Source of the DNA: Phyllobacterium lublinensis
GTDB taxonomy: Bacteria > Pseudomonadota > Alphaproteobacteria > Rhizobiales > Rhizobiaceae
NCBI RefSeq assembly: GCF_020164435.1
Contig: NZ_JAIUDQ010000018.1
Location: 32,472-96,471 of the forward strand
Length of the DNA: 64,000 nucleotides
Direction of reading: 5' to 3'
The notes under the pieces are model-generated. The model was not told where the DNA came from and did not search any database. It was given only the letters and a program-made list of their open reading frames with translations. Made by a program: the position numbers and the translations under genes. Shown piece by piece: positions 34,539 to 44,878 of the stretch. Within the stretch, counting starts at the first letter, position 1; every line of letters starts with the position of its first letter.

Positions 34539-34898
34539 ATGCGTTTCACCAATTCCACGGTTCCTATCCTGGCGGCGGGGCTTTTGGCTTCGACACTATG
34601 GATGGCGCCAGCTCATTCCTTCAGCATCAAGGACAAGGAGCCGGTTGCGGAAGACATGACGGACATCAGCAACAAGAAATTCGAACGAGCAGCCTTGCTC
34701 GAGGCGAGAGCCTATATTTGCGGGACCAACGAAGCCAGTGATGTCATCATGCGGGCGGGCATGAGAGAAACCGGGCTGCCGGAAGATATAGCGGTCGAAA
34801 TCGTTTCGGATCTCGCGTCTGGTATCATCGACAAGGCGGAAGCATCCGGTTCAAGGGCGATATGCGGAAACGCAAAAGTACAACTTTCGAGTTTTTAG
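34539..34898 (+). CDS. Exported hypothetical protein, 119 aa
   Basis: ATG 34539 has AAGGGG 8 bases upstream. The 119-residue product starts with a Sec signal peptide (Arg-Phe-Thr..., hydrophobic about residues 8-22, likely cleavage after PAHS). The mature part is about 95 residues, helical, with two Cys residues (about 62 and 107) that could form a disulfide. I recognise no domain. It stands alone, and a stem-loop lies in its leader, so post-transcriptional control is possible. Confidence 0.65.
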   Translation: MRFTNSTVPILAAGLLASTLWMAPAHSFSIKDKEPVAEDMTDISNKKFERAALLEARAYICGTNEASDVIMRAGMRETGLPEDIAVEIVSDLASGIIDKAEASGSRAICGNAKVQLSSF

Positions 34899-35227
34899 GA
34901 ATGATTGTTCGAAGGTCGAATTAAATCTCCTAATGCAAACATTGACTTATGTGTATTTGCGTAAAATTTTAATTAAATTGACAAAAATCAATCCACAATC
35001 ACAAATATTTGAAGCATAATTTGCGCTTTTCAAATCACTTACTTTGCGAATAATGTGAGATATAAAGTCTTATAGTTACCAGCAAACACAATTAACCATC
35101 GACAAGATTTTCCGCAGCGATATCGCGGAATTTGTTGATAAGCATATCGGTCGTATGGCTATTGCCTCCACGCTGGCAGAATAATTTGAGCGTACGACTG
35201 CGGTTCACGGGATGCGGAGAGAACAGC
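34899..35227. other. AT-rich intergenic region, nothing recognised
   Basis: About 329 bases between two small genes, very AT-rich over 34,920-35,090. A minus-strand 65-codon frame (35092-35289) has no ribosome-binding site and overlaps the next gene, so it is not called. No clear hairpin with a T-run is visible. Confidence 0.5.
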
Positions 35228-35425
35228 ATGACAAAGAGAGCCAAGACACTGGAATTGTTGAAAGCGGAACTCTCGAAGTTGTGCACCATTGCCGATAATG
35301 AAGGTTTTGAAATGATCGCCTATTTCATCGAGACGGCGATGCGCGAAGCGGACGAACAATTGTCACAAGAAACCCGTGCCGTCATGGGGCTGGAACTGCG
35401 CTTGCAATCGTCGCGCGCCCTGTAG
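35228..35425 (+). CDS. Small hypothetical helical protein, 65 aa
   Basis: ATG 35228 is preferred to the longer frame from 35132 because GGAGAG lies 8-9 bases upstream and the upstream residues look random. The product is predicted to be mostly helical and amphipathic (LELLKAELSKLCTIADNEG and FIETAMREADEQLSQ), with one Cys. No membrane span or signal peptide. I do not recognise a family. It is monocistronic and lies 90 bases before the flavin-dependent oxidoreductase gene. Confidence 0.6.
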   Translation: MTKRAKTLELLKAELSKLCTIADNEGFEMIAYFIETAMREADEQLSQETRAVMGLELRLQSSRAL

Positions 35426-35515
35426 CGCCACTCCGTTCCCCGATTCAACAAAGCTTCAATTTTTGTGAATCATGAAACCGCCCGCCATCATTGTGCACGC
35501 GGGCTGCTGGCCTAT

Positions 35516-36544
35516 ATGAAGCCAATGACCCCATTATCTGTCCTCGACCTTTCACCGGTTGCCGTTGGCAGCGATCCCGCGCAATCCCTCCGCAATTCCC
35601 TGGACCTGGCGCAACATGCCGAACGCCTGGGGTATAACCGCCTGTGGCTCGCGGAACACCATAACATGCGCGGCATCGCGAGCGCGGCGACCGCCGTGGT
35701 GATTGCCCATGTGGCTGCCGGCACATCGAAAATCCGCGTTGGTGCGGGCGGCATCATGCTCCCAAACCATTCCCCACTGATGGTGGCGGAGGCATTTGGC
35801 ACCCTCGCATCCCTGCATCCGGGGCGGATTGACCTTGGCGTTGGCCGCGCGCCCGGCACGGATCAGATTACGGCGCAGGCGCTGCGACGTAACCTGGACC
35901 AGGACATTAACGGGTTCCCGCAGGATGTGGTCGAACTGATGGGCTATTTTCGCGAGCCCGAGCCCGGTCAGCGTGTCATCGCTGTGCCGGGGGCAGGGCT
36001 CAAGGTACCCGTGTGGATTCTGGGCTCAAGCCTGTTTGGCGCCCAGCTCGCGGCCGCGCTTGGGCTTCCCTATGCCTTCGCGTCGCATTTTGCGCCGGCG
36101 GAAATGGAGCGCGCCATTGAAATCTATCGGGCTCGGTTCGAACCTTCCGAGCATCTGGACAGGCCCTATGTCATGCTCGGCCTTAACGTTTTCGCTGCGG
36201 CCACCGACGCCGAGGCAAGACTCCTGCAAACCTCGCAGCAGCAGGCCTTCGTCAATCTGCGCACCGGTAAACCCGGGCCGTTGCCGGCACCCGTCGAGAA
36301 CTATGAGGAAACGCTGGATCTTCATGCAAAGGCGATCCTGCGCCAGGCCTTGTCATGCAGCGTCGTTGGATCGCCGGAAACGATCAGAACCGGCGTTCAG
36401 GATTTCATCCAGCGCACTGGCGCTGACGAAGTCATGGTGACGGGACAGATATTCGATCATGCTGCCAGGATACGCTCCTATGAGATTCTGGCTGACGTCA
36501 TGATCAATCCGGACGCCGTCTTACGCTCAGGCAGCTTGTCGTAA
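35516..36544 (+). CDS. Luciferase-like (LLM) flavin-dependent oxidoreductase
   Basis: ATG 35516 ([15 protein letters not shown]) is the usual start for this family; a GTG at 35465 would add 17 residues without a ribosome-binding site. The product has 342 residues of an LLM TIM-barrel: SVLDLSPV strand, [10 protein letters not shown] (about 43-52), [10 protein letters not shown] and LGVGRAPG (about 117-124). Members use reduced flavin to oxidise small molecules; the exact substrate is unknown. Its 3' end overlaps the end of ureG by 18 bases in convergent orientation. Confidence 0.85.
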   Translation: MKPMTPLSVLDLSPVAVGSDPAQSLRNSLDLAQHAERLGYNRLWLAEHHNMRGIASAATAVVIAHVAAGTSKIRVGAGGIMLPNHSPLMVAEAFGTLASLHPGRIDLGVGRAPGTDQITAQALRRNLDQDINGFPQDVVELMGYFREPEPGQRVIAVPGAGLKVPVWILGSSLFGAQLAAALGLPYAFASHFAPAEMERAIEIYRARFEPSEHLDRPYVMLGLNVFAAATDAEARLLQTSQQQAFVNLRTGKPGPLPAPVENYEETLDLHAKAILRQALSCSVVGSPETIRTGVQDFIQRTGADEVMVTGQIFDHAARIRSYEILADVMINPDAVLRSGSLS

Positions 36545-37150
36545 TCCGCCAGCAGTTTCGATAAAGGCAATGACGTCGTCGAGGCCGCTCCGGCGCAGCA
36601 TGTCCGTAAAGACATAGGGTTTGCTGCCCCGCTGTATTCTTGTGTCTGCGTCCATCACGTCCAGATCCGCGCCGACATGAGGGGCCAGATCCTTCTTGTT
36701 GATGATGAGAAGGTCGGAGCGCGTGATGCCCGGTCCACCCTTGCGCGGGATCTTTTCCCCTTGGCACACGGAAATCACATAGATGGTAAGGTCGGCGAGA
36801 TCCGGCGAGAAAGTCGCCGCCAGGTTGTCTCCGCCTGATTCGATGAAAACGATGTCGAGATCCGGGTGCCGCCGGTTCATCTCCGCGATCGCCTGAAGGT
36901 TGATCGTCGCGTCCTCGCGGATTGCCGTATGGGGGCATCCACCGGTCTCGACACCCATGATGCGATCCTCGGGAAGCGCCTGAAGCCGGTTCAGGATCAG
37001 CGCATCTTCCTTCGTATAGATGTCATTGGTGACGACGGCGAGCGAGTAACGGTCGCGCAACGCCTTGCAAAGCATCTCGGTGACTGTGGTCTTGCCGGAG
37101 CCGACCGGCCCGCCAATGCCAACCCGAAGTGGTCCATTCTGCGAGATCAT
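36527..37150 (-). CDS. ureG: Urease accessory GTPase UreG
   Basis: The product has 207 residues, the usual UreG length. The P-loop GPVGSGKTT (about 13-21), the nickel-binding [14 protein letters not shown] (about 67-80) and [17 protein letters not shown] (about 102-118) are all present. It uses GTP to drive nickel insertion into the UreABC apoenzyme in complex with UreD and UreF. It overlaps ureF by 4 bases and is the last gene of the operon; its 3' end runs 18 bases into the convergent oxidoreductase gene. Confidence 0.97.
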   Translation of the reverse strand: MISQNGPLRVGIGGPVGSGKTTVTEMLCKALRDRYSLAVVTNDIYTKEDALILNRLQALPEDRIMGVETGGCPHTAIREDATINLQAIAEMNRRHPDLDIVFIESGGDNLAATFSPDLADLTIYVISVCQGEKIPRKGGPGITRSDLLIINKKDLAPHVGADLDVMDADTRIQRGSKPYVFTDMLRRSGLDDVIAFIETAGGLRQAA

Positions 37151-37815
37151 GAGCGAAATACCCTCGAATATTGTGTTTCATGTTGCATGGCCATGATGTC
37201 GGACATGATGGCTGCGGAGCCCAGATCATCCAGGCTCGAACGGCTGGCACGTGCTGCGATCGCCAGGATGGGCTTTTCCATGCTTGCCATGATTGCAACG
37301 CCATGGCTCTGGCCGAGCGGTACAAGGCGCACCGCAGCCTGAATGAGATTGGAAAGAACCGCGTGAAGGTAGGCCGCAAGGGCAGGTTCGAGCGCAATGT
37401 CGTTCCTCGCCGCCACGACGGCAACCGCGACAGGGTAGGGGGCATCTCCTGCAAGGTCTTGGCTCGTCGCGCCCCAATGCCCGATGGCTTGCAGGAAGGC
37501 ATTGCCCTGCAGCATCGTTTCCATATGCCGCTCTTTGGAGCCCGCCATCGCCTCGCCGAGTAGCGCAATGGCATTCACGTCCGCGTCGGTTGCGACGCCC
37601 CGCCAGCCTGCCGCGAACAACACCGCGTCGTTCCACACGGAACCGTATTGCAGGAGATCGTTCAGCCAGTTCTGGAGCGACATGCTGTCATGGATAAGGC
37701 CATCATCCACTGCCCGCTCAATCCCATGGCTGTAGGAAAACGCGCCCACCGGAAAGGCCGGAGAAAGCCAGGTCATAAGGCGCAACAGCGCGGTGCTCGA
37801 GCCACTGTCAGTCAT
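37147..37815 (-). CDS. ureF: Urease accessory protein UreF
   Basis: The frame extends to 37944, but the first part reads as a shadow of the ureE His-rich tail; ATG 37815 (or 37821) is the likely start, giving about 222 residues, normal for UreF. The chain is nearly all helical, with [17 protein letters not shown] (about residues 16-32), the UreF hallmark. UreF bridges UreD and UreG on the apoenzyme. The start codon overlaps the end of ureE by about 8 bases, so translation is coupled. Confidence 0.92.
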   Translation of the reverse strand: MTDSGSSTALLRLMTWLSPAFPVGAFSYSHGIERAVDDGLIHDSMSLQNWLNDLLQYGSVWNDAVLFAAGWRGVATDADVNAIALLGEAMAGSKERHMETMLQGNAFLQAIGHWGATSQDLAGDAPYPVAVAVVAARNDIALEPALAAYLHAVLSNLIQAAVRLVPLGQSHGVAIMASMEKPILAIAARASRSSLDDLGSAAIMSDIMAMQHETQYSRVFRS

Positions 37816-38311
37816 GGACATGATGATGGTGGCGCACTTCATCGTGACCATGGGTGTGTCCATGATGGTCATGACCGTGCCCGCCATGATAGGCCCCGCG
37901 CAAGGGGTGAAAGGGTGCAACAATCTCGACAATGCTTGCACCAAGTCCTTCCAGCATCGCCCTGATCACATGATCGCGCAGAATGACAATCCGGTGTTCT
38001 TCAAGTTGCGCGGGCAGGTGGCGGTTGCCGAGGTGCCAGGCCAATTCCGCCAGGTGCTGCCGGTTGCGCGGCACGACCGCGTAGAGTTCTTCTTCCGCCG
38101 CAATGATTTCGGCTGTCCGCCCGTCTTCAAGAATAAGGAGGTCGCCATGGCCGAACGCGATGGCCTCCGGCAGGTCGACCAGTACATGTTCGCCCTTGGA
38201 CAAAGTCAGCACCTTGCGCCGCAAATGCCGCTCGTCATGTGCCAGTACGACATGATCGTATGGGGCAATGGGGTAGCGCCCGGCGTGGCCGTGGTCCGTC
38301 GCCCGTATCAT
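37808..38311 (-). CDS. ureE: Urease nickel metallochaperone UreE
   Basis: ATG 38311 follows GGAGG by 7 bases and gives 167 residues. The first half is the peptide-binding beta domain; the second has the metal-binding fold. The C-terminus is very His/Asp-rich ([18 protein letters not shown] and HHHHVHD), typical of UreE proteins that store several nickel ions. It delivers nickel to UreG. It overlaps the DinB-like gene by 4 bases (ATGA) and ureF by 8 bases. Confidence 0.93.
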   Translation of the reverse strand: MIRATDHGHAGRYPIAPYDHVVLAHDERHLRRKVLTLSKGEHVLVDLPEAIAFGHGDLLILEDGRTAEIIAAEEELYAVVPRNRQHLAELAWHLGNRHLPAQLEEHRIVILRDHVIRAMLEGLGASIVEIVAPFHPLRGAYHGGHGHDHHGHTHGHDEVRHHHHVHD

Positions 38312-38820
38312 TGATAGTCCTCCGCCTTGAAATCGTGGTTCATGCACAGGAAGAAGTCGATTGGCGGAGCATCGCCGCTCAACTGCGTCAGCAGCGTGTG
38401 CACTTGCCCGCGATGATGTGTCTGATGGTTGAAAATCTGCGTGAGCGCGCGATCGAGGGTTGAGGTATAGGGCTCGCCTTCGGTGGTGATCCAGTGAAGG
38501 ATGCCCGTTATCGACGCTTCGTCCATGCCGTCGATCACCTCGATGATGTGATCATCGAAGGCAAGGCGCTCGGTGTGCAGATCATCGAAATTGTCGTGCA
38601 GGATGACGTCGAGAGAGGGTATGGCGTAAAGATCGCCGGTGAAGCGCCCGAACCACAATTTGTCGATCGCCAGTATATGGTTGAGTGTACCATGCACTGA
38701 CTTGAAGAATGCCCGCCGGTTCGCGAAGTAATCTTCACGGTCCAGGGCCCCCGCCGCCGCATATATGCGGCCATTGGCCCATTTGTTGTAATAGGCGAGC
38801 CGCTTGAATTGATCCTTCAT
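38308..38820 (-). CDS. DinB family protein inserted in the urease operon
   Basis: ATG 38820 has GGGAGG 8 bases upstream and yields 170 residues. It matches the DinB four-helix bundle: [11 protein letters not shown] (about 11-21), [17 protein letters not shown] (about 42-58) and [15 protein letters not shown] (about 129-143), where the His residues (His near 46 and His-x3-His later) would bind a divalent metal. Family members include thiol transferases, but most are unassigned. It overlaps ureE by 4 bases and is 12 bases from ureC, so it is translated as part of the urease operon, though it is not one of the standard accessory genes. A nickel-linked role is only inference. Confidence 0.88.
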   Translation of the reverse strand: MKDQFKRLAYYNKWANGRIYAAAGALDREDYFANRRAFFKSVHGTLNHILAIDKLWFGRFTGDLYAIPSLDVILHDNFDDLHTERLAFDDHIIEVIDGMDEASITGILHWITTEGEPYTSTLDRALTQIFNHQTHHRGQVHTLLTQLSGDAPPIDFFLCMNHDFKAEDYQ

Positions 38821-38831
38821 CTTGTCCTCCC

Positions 38832-40544
38832 TCAAAACAGGAAATAGCGCTGCGCCATGGGCAGCACCGTTGCCGGCTCGCAGGTCAGAAGTTCACCGTC
38901 GGCTCTCACTTCGTAGGTCTCCGGATCCACTTCGACATGGGGCGTCGCATCATTGTGGATCATCGAAGCTTTGGAAATACCTCCGCGGGTATTTTCGACA
39001 CCGATCAATTGTTTGTCGACGCCAAGCGTTTGGCGCAGTCCAGCCTCTACCGAGGCCTTGCTGACGAAGGTGACGGACGAATTGGAAATATTCTTGCCGA
39101 AACCGCCAAACATGTAGCGGTAGTGAACCGGCTGCGGTGTCGGGATCGAGGCGTTGGGATCGCCCATCGGCGCCGCTACAATGGAACCACCAAGCAGGAC
39201 CATGTCGGGCTTGACGCCGAAAAAGGCTGGATTCCACATAACGAGATCAGCGCGCTTGCCCACCTCGATCGAGCCGATATGCCGGGAAACGCCCTGTGCA
39301 ATTGCCGGGTTGATCGTGTATTTGGCAATATAGCGTTTCACCCGGAAATTATCGTTGTCACCCGTTTCCTGGGGCAGGGCGCCCCGCTGACGCTTCATCT
39401 TGTCGGCAGTCTGCCAAGTGCGGATCAGCACTTCGCCCACGCGCCCCATGGCCTGGCTGTCGGATGAAATGATGGAAAAGGCGCCGATGTCGTGCAGGAT
39501 GTCTTCGGCCGCGATTGTCTCCTTGCGGATACGGCTCTCGGCGAAGGCGACGTCCTCTGGGATCGACGATGATAGATGATGGCATACCATCAGCATGTCG
39601 AGGTGCTCGGCGACGGTGTTCTTGGTATAGGGGCGCGTCGGATTGGTCGACGATGGAATCACATGCGCAAGCCCGCAGATCTTGATGATGTCGGGGGCAT
39701 GGCCACCACCGGCACCTTCCGTATGAAAGGCGTGGATCGTACGCCCCTTGATGGCGGCGACCGTGTCCTCGACAAACCCGCTTTCATTCAGCGTATCGGT
39801 ATGGATCATCACCTGCACGTCATACTGATCAGCCACGTTTAGACAATTGTCGATCGCCGCAGGCGTCGTGCCCCAGTCTTCATGCAGTTTCAACGCGCAG
39901 GCACCACCCAGGATCATCTCTTCCAGCGCTTGCGGCAGGGAAGCATTGCCCTTGCCGGACAGGCCGATATTCATTGGAATGGCATCGAAGGATTGGATCA
40001 TCCGCCCGATGTGCCATGGGCCAGGTGTGCAGGTCGTCGCAAGCGTTCCATGCGCCGGCCCGGTTCCGCCGCCGAACATGGTCGTGATACCCGACATCAG
40101 TGCTTCCTCGATCTGCTGCGGGCAGATGAAATGAATATGCGCGTCCATGCCGCCGGCAGTGAGAATTTTGCCTTCGCCTGCGATGATTTCCGTGCCGGGT
40201 CCAATAATGATCGAAACTCCGGGCTGGGTATCGGGGTTGCCAGCCTTGCCGATTGCAGCAATCAGGCCGTCCTTGAGACCTACATCGGCCTTGTAGATAC
40301 CCGTATGGTCAACGACGAGCGCATTGGTGATGACCGTATCAACCGCACCGTCTGCACGTGCGATCTGGCTTTGGCCCATGCCATCACGTATGACCTTGCC
40401 GCCACCGAATTTCACCTCTTCGCCATAGACGGTGAAGTCCCGCTCTACCTCGATGAAGAGCTCGGTATCGGCCAGCCGCACCTTGTCGCCGGTCGTCGGA
40501 CCAAACATGCGGGCATAGGCGGAACGGGTGATTCTAGCGGGCAT
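38832..40544 (-). CDS. ureC: Urease alpha subunit UreC
   Basis: The product has 570 residues, the full length of bacterial UreC. The active-site residues are visible: MDAHIHF (His pair, about 134-136), the carbamylated Lys in ALKLHEDW (about 217), IHTDT (His about 246), [13 protein letters not shown] (about 270), the flap MVCHHL (Cys/His about 320) and SSDSQAMG (Asp about 360). Urease hydrolyses urea to ammonia and carbamate with two nickel ions. Between it and ureB lies a gene on the opposite strand, so ureC may be transcribed from its own promoter or by read-through. Confidence 0.98.
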   Translation of the reverse strand: MPARITRSAYARMFGPTTGDKVRLADTELFIEVERDFTVYGEEVKFGGGKVIRDGMGQSQIARADGAVDTVITNALVVDHTGIYKADVGLKDGLIAAIGKAGNPDTQPGVSIIIGPGTEIIAGEGKILTAGGMDAHIHFICPQQIEEALMSGITTMFGGGTGPAHGTLATTCTPGPWHIGRMIQSFDAIPMNIGLSGKGNASLPQALEEMILGGACALKLHEDWGTTPAAIDNCLNVADQYDVQVMIHTDTLNESGFVEDTVAAIKGRTIHAFHTEGAGGGHAPDIIKICGLAHVIPSSTNPTRPYTKNTVAEHLDMLMVCHHLSSSIPEDVAFAESRIRKETIAAEDILHDIGAFSIISSDSQAMGRVGEVLIRTWQTADKMKRQRGALPQETGDNDNFRVKRYIAKYTINPAIAQGVSRHIGSIEVGKRADLVMWNPAFFGVKPDMVLLGGSIVAAPMGDPNASIPTPQPVHYRYMFGGFGKNISNSSVTFVSKASVEAGLRQTLGVDKQLIGVENTRGGISKASMIHNDATPHVEVDPETYEVRADGELLTCEPATVLPMAQRYFLF

Positions 40545-40719
40545 GGGACTTCCCCTGTATGCGTGTCATGGCGGGTGCGGGCACGGGCTGACGCCACATT
40601 CCCGCCGTTACATTGCCTTGGAATAACCCGATCACTGACCGCTTCAGATCGAATTTGGCATGTGGAGTGCGCCCGTCATCGGAAGATGATCGTTCGCCAA
40701 TCTCGTGAAAGGAATAACG

Positions 40720-41100
40720 ATGCGAAAGATGATAGCCCTCGCGCTCTGTGCGGCTTTCCCGCTGGCCGCCCCGGCTGCCTACGCGCAGTCCGCCGCGCCG
40801 CAGGCTCCCAGTGCCCAGCAACCCGCGGCCAAGGGTGAATCCGGCCAGTCGGGTGCAGCACAAATCACCACGATCAATATCGTGGACATCAACGAACTTC
40901 CTGAAGCCACCAAGAATCAGGTCAATGAAGCGATCGCCAAGCGCAGCGATACGGACGTTGAGAAACTCCGCACGTCTATAGACAAATCGCCGGAAGTATC
41001 CGCTGCCTTGAAGGAAAAGGGCCTGACATCGTCCGCTGTCGTGATCGCCAGTCTTGATTCCAAGGGGCTGTTGACCCTGGTCACCAAGAAGCCGAGCTGA
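40720..41100 (+). CDS. Exported hypothetical protein on the opposite strand within the urease operon
   Basis: ATG 40720 has AAAGGA 6 bases upstream; a longer frame starts at 40705. The 126-residue product has a Sec signal peptide (RKMIALALCAAFPLAAPAA, cleavage after AYA) and a Gln/Pro/Ala-rich linker. The later part (ITTINIVDINELPEATKNQV onward) is a small mixed alpha/beta region with no family I recognise. It is transcribed against ureB and ureC, so its transcript is antisense only to the intergenic part of the operon; a convergent minus-strand frame of 222 codons overlaps it and looks like its shadow. Confidence 0.75.
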   Translation: MRKMIALALCAAFPLAAPAAYAQSAAPQAPSAQQPAAKGESGQSGAAQITTINIVDINELPEATKNQVNEAIAKRSDTDVEKLRTSIDKSPEVSAALKEKGLTSSAVVIASLDSKGLLTLVTKKPS

Positions 41101-41198
41101 CCCGCCAGCCTTGCCCGGCGCATATCCATGGCATGCGTCGCGATCGGTGCTGAGCATCCGGTCGCGTTTCGTCATGGATATGAAGTCAGCTATCGCGG

Positions 41199-41504
41199 TC
41201 AAAGCTTGCCCATGATCTTCTGCTGAAACCCGTAAACAGTCCGGTTCCCGCCGAGGGGCACGAGCGTGACATCGCGCTCCTGTCCCGGCTCGAACCGGAC
41301 TGCGGTACCAGATGCAATGTCGAGGCGCATCCCCCGCGCCTGTTCTCGGGCAAATTCCAGCGCCGGATTGGTTTCGAAGAAATGATAATGTGAGCCGACC
41401 TGCACGGGGCGGTCACCCGTATTTGCAACTTTGAGCGTAATGCCGCTGGCGCCGGTGTTGAGCTCGATGTCACCCTTGGCAGGTATGATTTCGCCGGGAA
41501 TCAT
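41199..41504 (-). CDS. ureB: Urease beta subunit UreB
   Basis: The product has 101 residues, the normal UreB size. It starts [16 protein letters not shown] and has [17 protein letters not shown] (about 31-47) and the Arg-rich [10 protein letters not shown] block (about 66-75). UreB forms the trimer-of-trimers with UreA and UreC. It lies 9 bases after ureA. A 654-base stretch with an opposite-strand gene separates it from ureC. Confidence 0.97.
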   Translation of the reverse strand: MIPGEIIPAKGDIELNTGASGITLKVANTGDRPVQVGSHYHFFETNPALEFAREQARGMRLDIASGTAVRFEPGQERDVTLVPLGGNRTVYGFQQKIMGKL

Positions 41505-41513
41505 GCGGCCTCC

Positions 41514-41816
41514 TCAACGGATCGGTTCGTGAACGGTGACAAGCTTGGTGCCGTCAGGAAACGTCGCCTCGACCTGGATATCGTGGATCATTTCCGCAAT
41601 GCCTTCCATCACCTGGTCGCGGCTGATGACGTGCGCACCGGCCTCCATGAGATCCGCAACGGAACGTCCGTCGCGGGCGCCCTCCACAACGAAATCGCTG
41701 ATCAACGCAATGGCTTCCGGATGATTGAGCTTTACCCCGCGCTCGAGCCGCCTGCGCGCCACCATGGCCGCCATGGAGATGAGCAGCTTGTCTTTTTCCC
41801 GTGGTGTCAGATTCAT
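41514..41816 (-). CDS. ureA: Urease gamma subunit UreA
   Basis: ATG 41816 ([14 protein letters not shown]) follows GAGGAAAG and gives 100 residues, the standard UreA length. Blocks [20 protein letters not shown] (about 20-39) and [24 protein letters not shown] C-terminal end are characteristic. It is separate from ureB, unlike the fused UreAB of Helicobacter. It lies 37 bases after ureD and 9 bases before ureB. Confidence 0.97.
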   Translation of the reverse strand: MNLTPREKDKLLISMAAMVARRRLERGVKLNHPEAIALISDFVVEGARDGRSVADLMEAGAHVISRDQVMEGIAEMIHDIQVEATFPDGTKLVTVHEPIR

Positions 41817-41853
41817 TCTTTCCTCTTGGCCGGTCGACGAATGAGATTTGTGC

Positions 41854-42681
41854 CTAGATTGACCAGACTTTAGGCAGCCCTGCCTTTTCATTCAGCAGTT
41901 CGATCAGCGGCACCAATCGTTTTCTCATCGAATAGGCATCACTGTCGATGAGCCTCGCAAGAAGCTTGCCAGACCAGAAGGAAGCGCCACCTTTTTTCCC
42001 GATTATTTTTCTGCTCGCCTCCAGATGGCGTTCGGCATCATTGTCGAGCAGCAGAACGGTGGCCATTGTGCGCATCCCCGCGAAGAGGGCAGGTCGCCCC
42101 AGCGCGGACGCTGCATCCGGGCCGATATGGAAGTCTTCCGCGTGGATCAGCACGCCGTTGCGATGAATGCGCCAGCGATCGCGGAAGGTGCATTTTTCGA
42201 CATCTTCACCCATCGCCTTGCGGCCGAAGACAATCGGCTCGACGATGAGGGCGCGGCTTGTTGCGGCAAGATCAACCGAAAGGTTGCGCTGCAATGCGGA
42301 GCCTTCGAAGACGATCGTTTCCTGCGGCAGCCACGCAAAGGACGCCCGCTCTCCTGCCTTGAGCTCGGTCGTCACGTGAGCGATCTCGGCCGATGCCCTG
42401 TAGATGCGCTCGCAGGCCTGTGTGGTGATCTGCGCCAGGCAATCATCGGCAATATCAAACTGCCACTTGATCTCGTCTCCGCCGGTCAATCCGCCGGAGG
42501 TGTTGATCATTACCGCTTCCAGCGAATGACTGTCGGTCTCCGGAAGGCGAATCTTGGCGCAGCCTTCCTGAAAAAGCGTTGCAATGCGCGTCCGGCCATT
42601 GACCGGTTTGACGGTAAGCCGAGCAGAGCCGGAGGCGCGCTGGGGTCTTGGCTGCGGATCTGCCGGCGGCGGTTCGTTCAT
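41854..42681 (-). CDS. ureD: Urease accessory protein UreD
   Basis: ATG 42681 gives 275 residues, normal for UreD. It has [17 protein letters not shown] (about 59-75) and QACERIYRA (about 88-96), conserved in UreD/UreH. It is the scaffold that binds the apoenzyme and recruits UreF and UreG. It is the first urease gene after proC (4 bases), so proC and ureD probably share a transcript. Confidence 0.93.
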   Translation of the reverse strand: MNEPPPADPQPRPQRASGSARLTVKPVNGRTRIATLFQEGCAKIRLPETDSHSLEAVMINTSGGLTGGDEIKWQFDIADDCLAQITTQACERIYRASAEIAHVTTELKAGERASFAWLPQETIVFEGSALQRNLSVDLAATSRALIVEPIVFGRKAMGEDVEKCTFRDRWRIHRNGVLIHAEDFHIGPDAASALGRPALFAGMRTMATVLLLDNDAERHLEASRKIIGKKGGASFWSGKLLARLIDSDAYSMRKRLVPLIELLNEKAGLPKVWSI

Positions 42682-42685
42682 CCGC

Positions 42686-43501
42686 TTAGGCGGAACCCAG
42701 CTCGATGGCGCGCCGATGTGCGGCATGCACGGCTTTCGTCAGAAGGTCCCTGAGCTCGTTGTTTGCCATAAGCACTTCCAGCGCGGCGGCGGTCGTTCCC
42801 TTCGGGCTCGTCACCTGCTCGCGCAGCGTGGTGGGCGTATCGTCGCTGGAAGCAGCAAGGACACCGGCACCATAGACAGTCTGCATGGCCAGAAGTTCGG
42901 CGGTTTTCCGCTTGAGTCCCGCAGCGACCGCAGCTTCGGTCAGGCACTCGATGAAGTGGAACACATATGCCGGCCCGGAGCCAGAAACGGCAGTTGCCAC
43001 ATCAATCAGGCTTTCATCATCGACCGACGCAACGGCACCGCTTGTTTTCAGCAATTGATCGACGAAATCGGCATCATCGCCGGACACGTGCGCATTGCGG
43101 AACGTGACGATCATGCCCTTGCCGATTGCCGCCGGTGTATTGGGGATAGTGCGGATGATCGCTGCTTTTTCGCCGAGATATTCTTCGAAGAGCGCCACCT
43201 TGATACCGGCTGCCACGCTGACGAAGGTAGCCCCGCCGGCAAAGCGTTCATAGGCCGGCAGGACGTCGCGCATGACCTGCGGCTTGACCGCGATGGTAAT
43301 GACCCGTGGTTGCAGGTCCGCTTCCAGTCTGCTCGCATTGGCGTGTGCATGGACACCGAGCGTCGCAGCGCGTTCGCGCAGGGTGTCGGTTGGCTCGACC
43401 ACATGAACCTGGCCCGGCTTCAATATGCCCGAGTCGAGCCAACCCTTGAGCATGGCAAAACCCATATTGCCGCATCCGACCAGCACCACATTATCGACCA
43501 T
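42686..43501 (-). CDS. proC: Pyrroline-5-carboxylate reductase ProC
   Basis: ATG 43501 follows GGGAG by 6 bases; the frame to 43528 is longer but less likely. The 271-residue product has the NAD(P)-binding VLVGCGNMGFAML (about 5-17), AVKPQ (about 70) and the ProC signature VSGSGPAYVFHFIE with the LREQVTSPKGTT end block. It reduces 1-pyrroline-5-carboxylate to proline with NADPH. It is located 4 bases before ureD, an uncommon partnership that links proline synthesis and urease only by transcription. Confidence 0.95.
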   Translation of the reverse strand: MVDNVVLVGCGNMGFAMLKGWLDSGILKPGQVHVVEPTDTLRERAATLGVHAHANASRLEADLQPRVITIAVKPQVMRDVLPAYERFAGGATFVSVAAGIKVALFEEYLGEKAAIIRTIPNTPAAIGKGMIVTFRNAHVSGDDADFVDQLLKTSGAVASVDDESLIDVATAVSGSGPAYVFHFIECLTEAAVAAGLKRKTAELLAMQTVYGAGVLAASSDDTPTTLREQVTSPKGTTAAALEVLMANNELRDLLTKAVHAAHRRAIELGSA

Positions 43502-43570
43502 CATGTTCTCCCGTAAAGTTTGCGGCACTTTGATCCGCTCCCGCGTGTTGGGTCAACAGGCACATGCAAT

Positions 43571-44878
43571 TTATGCGCGGGTCATGATCGGAATACGCGC
43601 GGTCATCCGCAGCCCGAAACATGCCATGACCACCAGCAACCAGACCGGATCGGCGCGGCGGAAGAAGAAGCTTTCAAGAAAGGCATTCATCAGGGCGAAC
43701 GTCAGGCACATCAGGAAGAAATCCGCCATGAACACATTCTCGCGCTTTCGCAGGCATCTGGCGTAGTCGACAAGCGGCAGCACAATAAGCACGACGAGTG
43801 CACAGATCATGGCGGGAAAGCCCATGGCAATGGCGATGTCGAGATAGCCATTATGGGCATGCACGATCCCGCGCACATCCCAATCGAGGTAGTAGCTTGG
43901 ATTTTCGGCCTGGAGCACGACCGGCGCCTCCCAGAAGCTTTCAAATCCATAGCCACGCCATGGCGTCTCCACCAGTTTTTCCAGCGCAAACCGCCAGATC
44001 GAAGTGCGCCCGGTGAAGGTCGCATCCGTACCCATCTGGACAAGAAGATCATGGGTGGGGGGAAAAAACAGGGTGCCGATCGTGAAAAAGAAGAAACCGG
44101 CCAGTGCCGCGGCGATCAAGATCGACGTCAGCACGCGAAAGCCGAACAGGCCGGGAAACATGACGAGAAAGATGACCAGAGGCACCAGTGCGGTCGAGGT
44201 CTTCGATCCCGTATGGGCCACAAACCACAGGGCGAGAACCAGGAGGACGATGCCAGCCCCTCGCCACCCGCGGCGGATAAGATAAATTCCGCCGAACGAG
44301 AATGCTGCCATCACGGGTCCGGCGACGTTCTTGTGGGAGAATATGCCGCGCCAGAGCCCTGCATGTTCGGCTTCGATCTCACTGGCCGTATGCTTGGCCA
44401 GATCAGGTACGACGAGGAGGCCAGCGTAGGAAAGCGCCAGGACCGCAAATGCCGCTATTGCAAGTGCCAGTGAAAATCCGTCGGCATCGCGCGGCAACGC
44501 CAGCACGGCAACAATGCACAACACGCCGATCAGCGTGAAGATGACGGCGCGTTGCGCAGCTCCAGGGTCAATGGCAACAAACGTCGAAAGCAGCAGGAAG
44601 CCGAACATGACGATCCACATGGGACTGGCTAGCGCAATCAGTGTGCGCGGATTCGCCAGCACCAGCATGGAAAGAAGAGACACGCCGCCCAACGCGCCGA
44701 AGCCGAGCTGATTGACGAGGTCACCGCCGCTGCCGGCAATGGCAGTACTTGCCGGCTGGAAAGGCCGGAATGAAATCAGCAGGATAGAAAGAATGAACGC
44801 GGCGGCGAGGCTGGAAACCAGCCGCATCGGCAGGACATCCGCCGTGTCAGTTCTTTTCAGGTTGCCGGTACTGCTCAT
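43571..44878 (-). CDS. Wzy-like polymerase / O-antigen ligase family membrane protein (second EPS cluster)
   Basis: The product has 435 residues from ATG 44878; ATG 44827 would also work and would not overlap the GT2 gene upstream. It has about 10-11 membrane spans and a large periplasmic loop with FTGRTSIWRFALEK and HAHNGYLDIAIAMG, the classic Wzy_C/WaaL motif with its His. Such proteins polymerise repeat units or ligate polymer (ExoQ-like). Its start overlaps the GT2 end by about 32 bases, so they are in one operon. Confidence 0.85.
   Translation of the reverse strand: MSSTGNLKRTDTADVLPMRLVSSLAAAFILSILLISFRPFQPASTAIAGSGGDLVNQLGFGALGGVSLLSMLVLANPRTLIALASPMWIVMFGFLLLSTFVAIDPGAAQRAVIFTLIGVLCIVAVLALPRDADGFSLALAIAAFAVLALSYAGLLVVPDLAKHTASEIEAEHAGLWRGIFSHKNVAGPVMAAFSFGGIYLIRRGWRGAGIVLLVLALWFVAHTGSKTSTALVPLVIFLVMFPGLFGFRVLTSILIAAALAGFFFFTIGTLFFPPTHDLLVQMGTDATFTGRTSIWRFALEKLVETPWRGYGFESFWEAPVVLQAENPSYYLDWDVRGIVHAHNGYLDIAIAMGFPAMICALVVLIVLPLVDYARCLRKRENVFMADFFLMCLTFALMNAFLESFFFRRADPVWLLVVMACFGLRMTARIPIMTRA

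Noticed and set aside
35092..35289. 65-codon minus-strand frame
   Set aside because: Overlaps the small helical protein gene that has a good ribosome-binding site on the plus strand.
40534..41202. 222-codon minus-strand frame in the urease gap
   Set aside because: It overlaps the plus-strand exported-protein gene, which has a ribosome-binding site and a signal peptide; the minus frame has neither.
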